Source of the DNA: Firmicutes bacterium UBA1065
GTDB lineage: Bacteria > Bacillota > Clostridia > Tissierellales > Sedimentibacteraceae
NCBI GenBank assembly: GCA_002316225.1
Contig: DCDC01000059.1
Location: forward strand, 47,777 to 76,893
Direction of reading: 5' to 3'
Length of the DNA stretch: 29,117 bases
Positions 1 through 8,098 of the stretch are shown piece after piece (position 1 is the stretch's first letter; the number at the start of each line of letters is the position of its first letter). The position numbers and the translations under genes are program-made. The notes under the pieces are model-generated. The model was not told the DNA's origin and searched no databases. It was given only the letters and a program-made list of their open reading frames with translations.

Positions 1-3000
1 CCCGCCGTTAAAATTGGAAATTGTCTTGCCGCCACCGGTAACCGTAAAGTCATAAACAGGTCTGGAGCCAACCAAGGCCAGCTGAGCCGCCGATAGCTCG
101 GACGTGCCGACTTTACGCACAGTCAGTGTAACATCACCGGAGCCGGCCGCCGTACCGATAGTGTCCATGGCTTTTTTGTCAAAGGTAACCGTGGCCAGCT
201 GTGCGTCGATAGAGGCTGGTTTGTCGGCGGTATTTACTTGATTGAAATCGCTGTTCTTGATGACAACCTGGGTGCCGCTGTTTGTCTGCGTCAGTGTACC
301 TGTGACGGTGACTTTACCATCGGTGGTTGTGACGGTGACTTTCGTACCCGTATCGGTCGGTATGCTGCCACCACCGCCGCCTCCACTGCCAGCAGCCCTG
401 TTAATGTCAATTGTATAAGTTTTGGTTGTTGTACCATCTTCAGCAGTCACTTGCACTGTTATGGTATTGCTGCCGACAGATAACCCGAGATTTTTTGTGG
501 CAGCCACATTGCCATTGATTTTAACCGTGGCGTTGCTATCTGTTGGTACCGCTGCAATGGTTGTATCAGTAATGTTATTAGCCACATTGGCTGTGTAGTT
601 GAAGGTTGTGCTGCTAAATGCCGGGGTCAATGACATGCCGGAAGCCGCAAGTGAGGATAAGGAGGCATTATCGGACAACAGGCTTGTCGCTGATGGAAGA
701 TAGGTAACAGGCCCGTAATATACTTGAGTGTCAGAGCACTTTATATAATTCACCAATTGCTCATCAATTTTGCCCCAAATATTGTATTTGGCATTTGTGG
801 AACCGGAGCCAGTATAGAATAAAGAAGATAGCAGACCATATTCATTATCGCTGAAATCGTTTGTATTCTCCGAGGAACCGCCAATTGTTATACCTTCAGG
901 GCTAGGAATATCTACGCCGTAGAGGTATATTCCAAAGTTAAAACCATGGATTTCATTTTTATAAATTTCTTTTGAAGGGTTTCCCTCTCCTCCATAAAAA
1001 TGCAAGGAAAGACCTTTAGCCGCACTTCCGGATAAATATTCTGCATTATTTGTAAGATTATTACCGGTGCACAATAGGTCCCCCGTGGAACTAACTGATA
1101 GGGCACTGCTTTCATAGGTTGAGGACACGCCGATGACATTATTGTCGGCAATTATGCCGTCACCTGCTAAGGCAACTCCATATGCATAATTCCCTGTAAC
1201 AGTATTGCCTGTAAAGGACAGGTTATCTGTGCCGCAATCTAAATACACAGCCCCGCCGTTTGCATCGCCGGGATTTCGATGGATTGTATTTCCCTTCACC
1301 GCGCATATGCCAGTGACTTTCTCTTCAGGCGGGTAGGGTTCATAGATTGCTATATGGTCAAAATCAGTAAAGCTGCAATCAATGATTCTATAGGCCGCTG
1401 GATAAGATTTGAATTCATGCTTTGTAAAACCTTCAAACCGGATCCCGTAGTTACCGGTTGAAAATCGGAGATTTTCCAAGGTAACGTCCGGCGCTGTCAC
1501 AGTTGTCATGACACTAGGATCCGAAATCAGCGCCGGGTGTTTTGAAAGATTTACATTGGAGCCTTGCCCTTTGATGGATACCGGTCTGTCGATCCAGACC
1601 GGGGCAATGTAATTGCCATCCTCGACTAAAATCTTACCACCGGAAATAACAAAAGGCACTGCATCAGCGATAGAAGAAAAAGCATCGACCCCATATAAGT
1701 GTCCCCCAGCACTTCCGGAGGAATAGCCATCGTCTACATAGGCAATCGAAATCATATCCGTTGAAAGCGCTTCATCAAAAATAAAGACGGAGGAAGGTAT
1801 GGCTCCATCTGCATAAATGCGATTGGAGACTTCAGCGCTATCTATGGTCCCCCAGTCATTTCCCTTTGCATCAACAAGGGCTTCTGCGGAAGCCCAATCA
1901 GGATTCCAGTCGATATTTATAACATTACCCCAAAAGCTGTTGCCATGGTCGGTTCCGCCTAAAGTAAAAGTGATGCCTGATGAATGATCGTCATAATAAT
2001 ACAAGCCGGTGTCAAAATTGACAATTTTGTTATCCTGAATGATAAAGGACGCAGCAGTGATGTCATCATCGTCATTATAGATGCGGATGCCTTCACTTCC
2101 GGAACCCTTTAGCCCCTTGTTAACAATTGTATTATTGGTTACCGAGATGCTGCAGTTTTTGCCTTCAGCCTCAAGGTCCAAGCCGTTTTTTGAGGTTTCA
2201 ATCAGATTATTGGATATAATCACAGAATGCATATTGGCCTCAATCGCTATATCCAAATCCTTAAATGTATTGCCGGATATGGTGCCTGAATATACATCCT
2301 CATAGATGCCCCTGCCCGCCCCATTGTTTCCGATCAGGGTATTGTTAGTTATTTGTACGGCAATAGGGCTGCCATCCAGGTTAATTATGGAATTCCAATA
2401 TTCACCTTCAGACATTTCAAGCACGGAAGCGTCCACGGTTAGGCTTTTTCCATAATCCATAGAAATCGGGTATTTCGCAGTAATATGGCTATCCCTGACA
2501 ATGACAGAAAGATAATCTGAGTATTCCTGATTTATTCCGCTTTCCAAATCCTCGAACACGCAATCGGTAAATTCGATTGTATTGCCGCCAACTTTATCAC
2601 AACTATATAAATAAACACCCATCCCTGATTTTTCAATTGCTTCGGTCAAGGGATCATCTCCGGTTAAGGTTATATTATCAAATGTTATGTATGAAAACAG
2701 ACTACTCGTAAATTTAAACAGCTCGGTGGTTCCCAGCATTCCCGGATTTTTATATACGGTTACCTCATCACTTTCACTGGCAGTTGTAACCAGCACAGTT
2801 GCACCGGCAGGTACATTTACTAAACCGGGTGATGGATAACTACCTTCGGCAAGAATAATCTGATAGTTGCCGGTATCAGTCATTAGGGTAAATGCCTTTG
2901 CCAGAGTTTTTACAGCACTTTCACCAGACGCTCCATCATTACCATCATCGCCGCTTACAGAGTTCACATAGATGCCAGTTGGACCATCGGCGAGAGCGGG

Positions 3001-3111
3001 ATTGGTGCCAATACCGCTTATTAAAACCGTTGCCATGATAAGGAAAACAAATAGCACCTTTCGTATGATTCGGAAACTCTCTTCAATATTCATAGACCTC
3101 TTTTTACGCAT
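1..3111 (-). CDS. Secreted right-handed beta-helix surface protein, C-terminus beyond window
   Basis: An open minus-strand frame runs from an ATG at 3111 off the left edge, giving 1037 visible residues. The start follows AAAGGAGG closely. Residues 1-41 form a long signal peptide (basic start, hydrophobic stretch near 19-34, cleavage probably after NPALA). Two modules rich in Asn, Gly and Ile, about 45-400 and 455-800, have the short NNTI/GNTV-type repeats of parallel beta-helix (pectate-lyase-like, PbH1) folds. Each opens with a YV..D..S motif followed by a SIADA or TLAKA type segment. About 815-908 reads as a cadherin-like beta-sandwich domain (VGSNTITVQVTAEDGTTTK), followed by a Gly/Ser linker. 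The last residues (VGSRPVYDFTVTGGGK) resemble the segment that precedes SLH domains in clostridial S-layer proteins, so a wall anchor to the left is expected but not seen. Likely role: adhesion or polysaccharide binding; an enzymatic role cannot be excluded. Confidence 0.85.
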   Translation of the reverse strand, partial: MRKKRSMNIEESFRIIRKVLFVFLIMATVLISGIGTNPALADGPTGIYVNSVSGDDGNDGASGESAVKTLAKAFTLMTDTGNYQIILAEGSYPSPGLVNVPAGATVLVTTASESDEVTVYKNPGMLGTTELFKFTSSLFSYITFDNITLTGDDPLTEAIEKSGMGVYLYSCDKVGGNTIEFTDCVFEDLESGINQEYSDYLSVIVRDSHITAKYPISMDYGKSLTVDASVLEMSEGEYWNSIINLDGSPIAVQITNNTLIGNNGAGRGIYEDVYSGTISGNTFKDLDIAIEANMHSVIISNNLIETSKNGLDLEAEGKNCSISVTNNTIVNKGLKGSGSEGIRIYNDDDDITAASFIIQDNKIVNFDTGLYYYDDHSSGITFTLGGTDHGNSFWGNVINIDWNPDWASAEALVDAKGNDWGTIDSAEVSNRIYADGAIPSSVFIFDEALSTDMISIAYVDDGYSSGSAGGHLYGVDAFSSIADAVPFVISGGKILVEDGNYIAPVWIDRPVSIKGQGSNVNLSKHPALISDPSVMTTVTAPDVTLENLRFSTGNYGIRFEGFTKHEFKSYPAAYRIIDCSFTDFDHIAIYEPYPPEEKVTGICAVKGNTIHRNPGDANGGAVYLDCGTDNLSFTGNTVTGNYAYGVALAGDGIIADNNVIGVSSTYESSALSVSSTGDLLCTGNNLTNNAEYLSGSAAKGLSLHFYGGEGNPSKEIYKNEIHGFNFGIYLYGVDIPSPEGITIGGSSENTNDFSDNEYGLLSSLFYTGSGSTNAKYNIWGKIDEQLVNYIKCSDTQVYYGPVTYLPSATSLLSDNASLSSLAASGMSLTPAFSSTTFNYTANVANNITDTTIAAVPTDSNATVKINGNVAATKNLGLSVGSNTITVQVTAEDGTTTKTYTIDINRAAGSGGGGGGSIPTDTGTKVTVTTTDGKVTVTGTLTQTNSGTQVVIKNSDFNQVNTADKPASIDAQLATVTFDKKAMDTIGTAAGSGDVTLTVRKVGTSELSAAQLALVGSRPVYDFTVTGGGKTISNFNGG

Positions 3112-3418
3112 GTTTTTCTCCTCCTTTATATTCACAGGTAATGTTGATATTTAGGTATTCTTTCAGATAGCTTATAACTTCCGCAAGAGAACAACTTTCC
3201 TCAAGAATACCGGAGTACAGTTCATTTCGGGTCTGTATCTCCAGCCCCGGAAGCCGCCCCTCTGTTAGTGTGACAGATAGAATATCGCCCTCTGAAAGAA
3301 CATTAACCCCCTCGCCACTCCCCTGAAGTGGAATAAGCGATAGGCTTCCTTCTTCCGCTTTCAGCCGATACGGCTTCATCTCAAAAAATCCGGTCTTAAT
3401 CCGTGCTAGAATCTCCAT
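3104..3418 (-). CDS. Small protein of unknown function coupled to the surface protein
   Basis: This encodes 104 residues starting MEILARIK. I place the start at the ATG at 3418 because GAGGTG lies six bases upstream; an in-frame GTG at 3427 and ATG at 3424 would overlap that site. Its stop overlaps the start of the surface-protein gene by eight bases (ATGCGTAA), so translation of the two is probably coupled. The protein has no signal peptide or membrane segment. It shows alternating short beta-like strands over residues 1-70 and a C-terminal amphipathic helix near 74-90, an order reminiscent of small PH-like folds. That fold suggestion is inference only; I do not recognise the family. The coupling suggests a cytoplasmic helper, chaperone or regulator for the secreted protein. 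Confidence 0.75.
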   Translation of the reverse strand: MEILARIKTGFFEMKPYRLKAEEGSLSLIPLQGSGEGVNVLSEGDILSVTLTEGRLPGLEIQTRNELYSGILEESCSLAEVISYLKEYLNINITCEYKGGEKHA

Positions 3419-3436
3419 GTGCATCACCTCATATTC

Positions 3437-3465
3437 AGTATAGGGAAAAGCTACCTATTAGACAA
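3437..3465 (-). promoter_or_regulatory. Sigma-A-type promoter for the surface-protein operon
   Basis: On the minus strand TTGTCT (3465-3460) and TATACT (3442-3437) are separated by exactly 17 bp. Transcription would start about 7 bp further on, just before the GAGGTG site of the 104-residue gene. The -35 box lies inside the first copy of a direct repeat that probably binds a regulator. Confidence 0.6.
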
Positions 3466-3533
3466 TATGGCGGCACAATCTGGCAATGACAAAATAGTGG
3501 CACAAATAATGCCACTATTGATTGCAATCTGGC
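3461..3533. promoter_or_regulatory. Probable operator: inverted repeat plus direct repeats
   Basis: A perfect 10-bp inverted repeat, AATAGTGGCA / TGCCACTATT with a 7-bp spacer, occupies 3493-3519. The sequence GACAAAATAGTGGCACAA at 3488 is an imperfect copy (14 of 18 bases) of the one at 3461, 27 bp away. CAATCTGGC also occurs twice (3476-3484 and 3525-3533). The cluster lies between two divergent promoters, so binding here could control both. The neighbouring helix-turn-helix protein is the obvious candidate ligand; that is inference. Confidence 0.6.
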
Positions 3534-3550
3534 CGGTAATCTGCTATTCT
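3522..3550 (+). promoter_or_regulatory. Sigma-A-type promoter for the divergent regulator gene
   Basis: TTGCAA (3522-3527) and TATTCT (3545-3550) are 17 bp apart. The -35 box begins three bases after the inverted repeat. The predicted transcription start near 3557 excludes the ATG at 3553 and supports the ATG at 3571 as the regulator's start. Confidence 0.5.
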
Positions 3551-3570
3551 GAATGAAAGGGGGAATTGCC

Positions 3571-5112
3571 ATGACTTTTGCCGAAAAACTTGACTTTCTT
3601 ATGAATATTACTAAAACCTCAAACAGTGCGTTGGCTCACGCTGCGTCGCTGGATGCCTCATATATCAGCCGCCTACGTACCGGAAAACGGCTCATGCCTA
3701 AGGATAACCACATGATACAGGGTATGGCTATTTTCCTTGCACGTCAATTCAAAGAGGACTACCAGAAAAAGGCCTTGCTTGATGCTCTGAAGCTGATAAA
3801 CCTGCCGGGTGACAGCAGTTTGCTTGCCGATGAAATTATCCGTTGGCTGGTACAGGATGGGGAAAACAGCACTCAACAGGTGGGGCGGTTTTTGAGTTCC
3901 CTTTCCGGTATGGCCAATCATTCCGAGCAGGTTGGTCAGTCAGATGATTCTAAACCCTATTTTCCTGAAGAAGCTGTCTCCATTTATTATGGCATCGAAG
4001 GTAAGCGCAGGGCTGCGGAATATTTTCTTTCCGAAGTCGCCCTATGTGAATCCTCTCAAACTTTGCTTCTTTTCAGCGATGAAGGAACCGCATGGATGAC
4101 AGAGGATCCTACATATGCCCGTAGGTGGGCGGAGCTAATGATCCGGGTTCTCTCTCGCGGCAATCGAATCAAGATCATTCACACCGTCAGCCGGGATCTG
4201 GATGAAATGCTCAACGCCATCAATCAGTGGATGCCGCTATATATGAGCGGACTGATCGAGCCGTATTTTTACCCCAAAAAGCGAGATGGCATTTTCAAAC
4301 GGACATTGTTCATCGCGCCGGAGACAGCGGCGGTCATTTCAAATTCCGTGGGTGATCAGGCTTCCTCTGCTGCAAATGTCTTATACCGTGATAGGGATGC
4401 CGTTGCATCCTTCGCCGAGGAGTTCCTGCAATACCTGCGCCTCTGCCGCCCACTAATGCGGATTTTCACCGCCAGAGAACGGGAGGAATGCTACGCCACC
4501 TTGGCCGAGTTTGAGCATGGGCAGGCAGATGCGCTGATTAAGACGGAGTCGCTTTCTCTATTGACCATGCCCGAACCTCTCCTTATGCAGATACTCAAGC
4601 GATCCGGTATGGATGAGTATGGCGGCAGTTCTCTCCATGGTGCGCGTTATCAATGTTTTCTGGAGAATTTACAGTCAAACCACTTTACCGAACTCATCTC
4701 ACTGCCGGATGTTGAAGCTGTGAAAAGCGGAAGCGTCAAGGTATCCCTGTCAGATATGCTGGGTGCGGGGGCAGTGTACTACACACCAGAGGAGTTTATC
4801 GCCCATCTGGAGCACATTCTTGCACTGCTTGAATCCTTTGAAAATTACCACATTCATTTGATCGACAACTCAACGGAAGACCGTTATACCGTCTACGCGC
4901 GGGAGGAGCTCGGCGTCATTGTAGCGAAAACCTCCCAACCGCCGGTTGTGCTGGCTATCAACGAAGGTAATATGACCGCCGCGTTCTGGGACTTCCTAAA
5001 AAGCATGCCTGACGAAAAGACATACAGAGCAGCGAAAAACGTTGATTCTATTGCAGTACTGCGGAACTATCTTGCCGAGTTGGCAGGCTATGCTATTGAT
5101 TCGGTGCAGTAG
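3571..5112 (+). CDS. Helix-turn-helix regulator with a large unrecognised C-terminal part
   Basis: This encodes 513 residues beginning MTFAEKLDFLM. The start at 3571 is chosen because AAAGGGGG lies seven bases upstream and the predicted promoter would begin transcription after the earlier in-frame ATG at 3553. Residues 6-40 look like an XRE/Cro-type helix-turn-helix (SNSALAHAASLDASYISRLR). Residues 45-120 are helical. From about 140 to 290 there is an alternating strand/helix domain containing RIKIIHT, WMPLYMSGLIEPYFY and TLFIAPETAAVI, which I cannot assign to a named family. No membrane segment or enzymatic motif is evident. It is divergent from the surface-protein operon with operator-like repeats between them, so it probably controls that operon and itself. 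Ligand or signal is unknown. It appears richer in G+C than genes to the right of 12 kb. Confidence 0.8.
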   Translation: MTFAEKLDFLMNITKTSNSALAHAASLDASYISRLRTGKRLMPKDNHMIQGMAIFLARQFKEDYQKKALLDALKLINLPGDSSLLADEIIRWLVQDGENSTQQVGRFLSSLSGMANHSEQVGQSDDSKPYFPEEAVSIYYGIEGKRRAAEYFLSEVALCESSQTLLLFSDEGTAWMTEDPTYARRWAELMIRVLSRGNRIKIIHTVSRDLDEMLNAINQWMPLYMSGLIEPYFYPKKRDGIFKRTLFIAPETAAVISNSVGDQASSAANVLYRDRDAVASFAEEFLQYLRLCRPLMRIFTAREREECYATLAEFEHGQADALIKTESLSLLTMPEPLLMQILKRSGMDEYGGSSLHGARYQCFLENLQSNHFTELISLPDVEAVKSGSVKVSLSDMLGAGAVYYTPEEFIAHLEHILALLESFENYHIHLIDNSTEDRYTVYAREELGVIVAKTSQPPVVLAINEGNMTAAFWDFLKSMPDEKTYRAAKNVDSIAVLRNYLAELAGYAIDSVQ

Positions 5113-5200
5113 CACAAGGATGGCGCTTTGATCAGCTATCCAAAATGTCCGAAACAGGTTCCTCCCCAAGTTGAGAGGGATTACATCATACGTAAGAAAG

Positions 5201-5231
5201 AAGATGGGTGCCCATGTTGGACACCCATCTT
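5201..5231. terminator. Hairpin between convergent genes, probable bidirectional terminator
   Basis: AAGATGGGTG pairs with CACCCATCTT across an 11-base loop that can add two further pairs. It lies between the stop of the plus-strand regulator and the stop of the minus-strand DUF6076-type gene. The minus-strand side is followed by a T-rich stretch (CTTCTTTCTTAC); the plus side lacks a clear T run, so termination is more convincing leftward. Confidence 0.5.
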
Positions 5232-5279
5232 GTCGTTCAATCGTTTCTTGAGTAACAATAAAGAAGAATGATTGACATC

Positions 5280-6359
5280 TTAGATGTTTTTATCATCCGA
5301 AATCATCCTTACCATATTTTCACCGCAAATCATTCCCTGCTTATATTCCTGCCGTGCCTTGGATGCCATACTGGTCCAAGCTTTAAACTCAGTCTCGGTC
5401 AGCTTATTCGTCTGACACTCGCTGTCCCAGGCATCCATGCGATAGAAGCGAGAGTACATGCGGTTGTAAATTCGCTGGAACTCTTGCAGATAAATGTCGG
5501 CCTCCACATTCTCATGAAACCTCTTCTTTGCACCAAGCTGTTTGCAGGTACGGCCGTTTCCAAAGATGCGGTCACAGTAATCTCGTTTGCGTTTATCCGC
5601 AAGAACGAAATATCGGTCACACAGTCCGCAGCGCTTAATGCGGATACCCCTCTTCACCATTTCCATAAATTCCAGATAAAGCATTTCCTCCAAGCTTTGT
5701 ATGGCAAAATACTGCCACATGCTCACCGAGTGTTCGCTATCCCGATGAATGTCCTGGAGAACACTTTTGATATCAACATCATTGGGATCATTGAACTGAA
5801 TTATCCTTTCGGCATCAAATTTTCCCCTTTCCATCGGTGCAACGCTGTACATGGAACGCAAAATGTGGTGTGTGAAATCTGGATGAAGGTTGCAAAACAT
5901 TACATACCGTTCTGGTAAGGTATATTCAGACAGCACCTCATTGCTTAAACAAAATTCAAGTGCCTCGGCATAGACGGCTTGCAAATTAATGTAGTACTGA
6001 AAAATAAAATTGGCGTAACCTGCTTTTTCATCTTCTGGTCTGTCACAATTATAAAAGTTACGCAGCAAGTCTCCATTCAAAAAGAAATGGGCATAGCTGT
6101 GCTTTTCTTTCAGTAGATCCACGGCTTCCCAGTATATCTTTTTCATATCTTCAAGATTGGCATTGGTGACCTTTACGGTTTCCAGTGCCTTTATTTTTTC
6201 CATTGTAGCTGAAAAGTCAAGCTCACAGAAATCCACAATGCCTGTCCCTATATCACCAATCTGCTGAAACGTGGAATGCCCGGCATCGTGGAAGAAAAAT
6301 ATATTCAGCTTATTTGTACTGTCGGTAAAAACCTTGGCAAAAGGATAGGTAATCTCCAT
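5280..6359 (-). CDS. DUF6076-like zinc-binding protein of mobile elements
   Basis: This encodes 359 residues with start ATG at 6359, preceded by AGGAGG at four bases. The C-terminal third carries C244-x2-C247, C262 and C272 in a basic context (RCGLCDRYFVLADKRKRDYC). This is a probable single zinc site, of the type seen in DUF6076-domain proteins common on clostridial mobile elements; that family name is from recollection, not a search. The N-terminal 200 residues are acidic and aromatic-rich with no recognised motif. It is divergent from the RepA-like gene, with about 120 bp between starts, and is the leftmost gene that clearly fits the mobilization module. Function is unknown; nucleic-acid binding in element control is a reasonable guess. 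A 216-residue antisense frame over it is a shadow. Confidence 0.75.
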   Translation of the reverse strand: MEITYPFAKVFTDSTNKLNIFFFHDAGHSTFQQIGDIGTGIVDFCELDFSATMEKIKALETVKVTNANLEDMKKIYWEAVDLLKEKHSYAHFFLNGDLLRNFYNCDRPEDEKAGYANFIFQYYINLQAVYAEALEFCLSNEVLSEYTLPERYVMFCNLHPDFTHHILRSMYSVAPMERGKFDAERIIQFNDPNDVDIKSVLQDIHRDSEHSVSMWQYFAIQSLEEMLYLEFMEMVKRGIRIKRCGLCDRYFVLADKRKRDYCDRIFGNGRTCKQLGAKKRFHENVEADIYLQEFQRIYNRMYSRFYRMDAWDSECQTNKLTETEFKAWTSMASKARQEYKQGMICGENMVRMISDDKNI

Positions 6360-6478
6360 ATGCCCTCCTTGTAAAGAATAGATTTAGACGAAATAAAATT
6401 CTTTCAATTCACGATATAAGAATATCACAATTTTTTCTACAATGAAAGCACCAAAAAGAAAAGTGAGGTGGTTATAAA

Positions 6479-7591
6479 ATGCCAAAGAAATTAGAAACCA
6501 TGGATGCGGAAACGCTGATGACCACACCCATGGATCCACTGAAATTTATAGTCAGCAAGCTGATACCGCAAGGATTGCATATCCTTGCAGGCTCACCGAA
6601 AATCGGAAAGAGCTGGCTGGCGCTTTGGATTTGCCTGCAGGTGGCAAAGGGAGAAAAAGTCTGGGGGCTTGAAACGCTGAAGAGCGAAGTCTTGTATCTC
6701 TGCTTAGAAGATAGCTTCTCCCGAATTCAAAGCAGGCTGTTTGAAATCACCGATGATGCGCCGCCAAATTTGCACTTTGCCATTATGAGTGATGCCATCG
6801 GTAATGGCTTAGAAATTCAAATTGAGAATTTTCTAAAGGAGCACCCAAGCACGGCACTGATTGTCATTGACACTTTGCAAAAAGTTCGTAAAACTGTTTC
6901 ATCAAATGTAAATCCCTACGCAACAGACTATGATGACATCAATTCCCTCAAGCAGATTGCAGATCGAAATAAGCTCGCCATGGTTCTAGTGCATCACCTT
7001 AGAAAAGCCACAGACAGCGATCCTCTCAATATGATTTCCGGCACAACGGGAATTGCAGGCGGGGCAGACACAAACTTCGTGCTTCAAAAGGACAAGCGCA
7101 TCGATAATACTGCAAAGCTTATTTGCACCGGCCGGGATATCGAAGATCGGGAGTTATTTCTTGAATTTAATAAAGAAAGCTTTGTGTGGGAGTTACTTTC
7201 TCCTGTGGAGGCAGCCGGGCAAGCGGTGGACGAGGTTATTTTTCTTCTCTGTGATTATATAAAATCTGCCATCACATTTACAGGTACAGCTACAGAGCTG
7301 GCAGAGCAGCTAAAAATATTCGGCGGAGCGGACTATCTCCCTGCGGTTCTGAAAAAGAAAATGATCAAGCACATGGACTTTCTAAAGCAAAACAATGTCC
7401 GCTACTGTGAAAACCGCACCTTTGAAAGACGGGAATTCACCCTCTGCTATGACGGCGATGACAGTATGACGGCAGAAAGCAGCCCCCAAAACTTGCCGTC
7501 TTTGCCGTCAGCACTGTCAGGGATGGACAATTCCCTCGCTGTCGCCCCTTGTTTGCCCCTGTGTGAGCCTTTGGAGGGCAACGTGGGATAA
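6479..7591 (+). CDS. RepA-like AAA ATPase (AAA_25 family)
   Basis: This encodes 370 residues, start ATG at 6479 after an AGGTGG site. Walker A is GSPKIGKS (residues 38-45). Walker B is TALIVIDT, with Asp131. Both sit in a RecA-like core that matches the AAA_25/RepA-type ATPases related to hexameric replicative helicases of plasmids. HLRKATDSDPLNMISGTTGIAGGADTNF-type segments near 178-203 (here cited as HHLRKA and SGTTGIAGG) are typical of the family. The C-terminal 120 residues probably form a winged helix and a low-complexity tail (SSPQNLPSLPSAL). On mobile elements such proteins are usually thought to support replication or element maintenance. It heads the plus-strand module and is followed by the oriT-like region and mob genes. 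Confidence 0.85.
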   Translation: MPKKLETMDAETLMTTPMDPLKFIVSKLIPQGLHILAGSPKIGKSWLALWICLQVAKGEKVWGLETLKSEVLYLCLEDSFSRIQSRLFEITDDAPPNLHFAIMSDAIGNGLEIQIENFLKEHPSTALIVIDTLQKVRKTVSSNVNPYATDYDDINSLKQIADRNKLAMVLVHHLRKATDSDPLNMISGTTGIAGGADTNFVLQKDKRIDNTAKLICTGRDIEDRELFLEFNKESFVWELLSPVEAAGQAVDEVIFLLCDYIKSAITFTGTATELAEQLKIFGGADYLPAVLKKKMIKHMDFLKQNNVRYCENRTFERREFTLCYDGDDSMTAESSPQNLPSLPSALSGMDNSLAVAPCLPLCEPLEGNVG

Positions 7592-7659
7592 ATACACCCT
7601 TGTCAATAAAAAACGAACTGTGGCGAGATGCTGACCAGATTAAAAAACTCTAATTTATA

Positions 7660-7786
7660 GGTGAAAAGTCGAGGATTGAAGCGACGGAAGCCCTCCCTTG
7701 GGAGGGGCAAGCAAAGCGTCCGGCTATACGCCGGTCACTTTAGGCGGGGCGCTGCCCCACACCCCGAGTGACGAAAGGAGCGTTAC
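7660..7786 (+). other. Candidate origin of transfer (oriT) upstream of mobC
   Basis: The 195-bp gap between the ATPase and mobC packs several inverted repeats. They are CCCTCCC/GGGAGGG (7691-7706), CCGGC/GCCGG with a TATAC loop (7720-7734), and GGGGC/GCCCC (7746-7758), the last nested inside GTCACT/AGTGAC (7734-7772). The GGGGTGTGGGGCAGC-type complement is familiar from oriT regions of Gram-positive mobilizable elements. Position directly before mobC and the relaxase is the usual one. The nick site cannot be placed by eye. Confidence 0.6.
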
Positions 7787-8098
7787 ATGAAAAAACAGAA
7801 GGATAAAACCTATGCATTCAGAATTAGTTCGGCTGACCTGAAAAAGATAAAATCTCAAGCCAAACGAGCGAAAATGACCGTTACAGATTATCTGACCGCC
7901 TGCGCCTTGGATAAGAAAATTACTGTTATTGATGGCCTGGATCCTGTGCTTTCTGAATTAAAGGCACAGGGCAGAAACCTTAATCAGCTGACCATTCTCT
8001 CCCACCAAGGCAGAAGTTATCCCCGCCAGATCGAAAGGCTCACCGATGCCTACGGCGATATTTGCACCGAATTAAAAAAGCTGCTGGAGGTGGTCTGA
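7787..8098 (+). CDS. mobC: MobC-like relaxosome accessory protein
   Basis: This encodes 103 residues; ATG at 7787 follows AAAGGAG. The basic N-terminus (YAFRISSADLKKIKSQAK) followed by a helical segment with MTVTDYLTACAL is the ribbon-helix-helix arrangement of MobC-family DNA-binding proteins, which bind oriT and help the relaxase nick. The downstream half (LDPVLSELKAQGRNLNQLT) is also characteristic of the family. Its TGA stop shares one base with the ATG of the relaxase, so the two are translationally coupled. It lies directly after the oriT-like hairpins, as expected for its substrate. Confidence 0.85.
   Translation: MKKQKDKTYAFRISSADLKKIKSQAKRAKMTVTDYLTACALDKKITVIDGLDPVLSELKAQGRNLNQLTILSHQGRSYPRQIERLTDAYGDICTELKKLLEVV

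Noticed and set aside
3553..3570. Earlier ATG start for the helix-turn-helix regulator
   Set aside because: It would lie before the predicted transcription start and overlaps the ribosome site of the ATG at 3571.
5268..5918. 216-codon plus-strand open frame
   Set aside because: It lies antisense inside the zinc-protein gene, has no ribosome site and an amino-acid pattern typical of a reversed coding strand.
8062..8097. Earlier ATG start for the relaxase
   Set aside because: It lies within mobC in another frame; the ATG at 8098 has GGAGG at the right distance and the coupled stop/start overlap.
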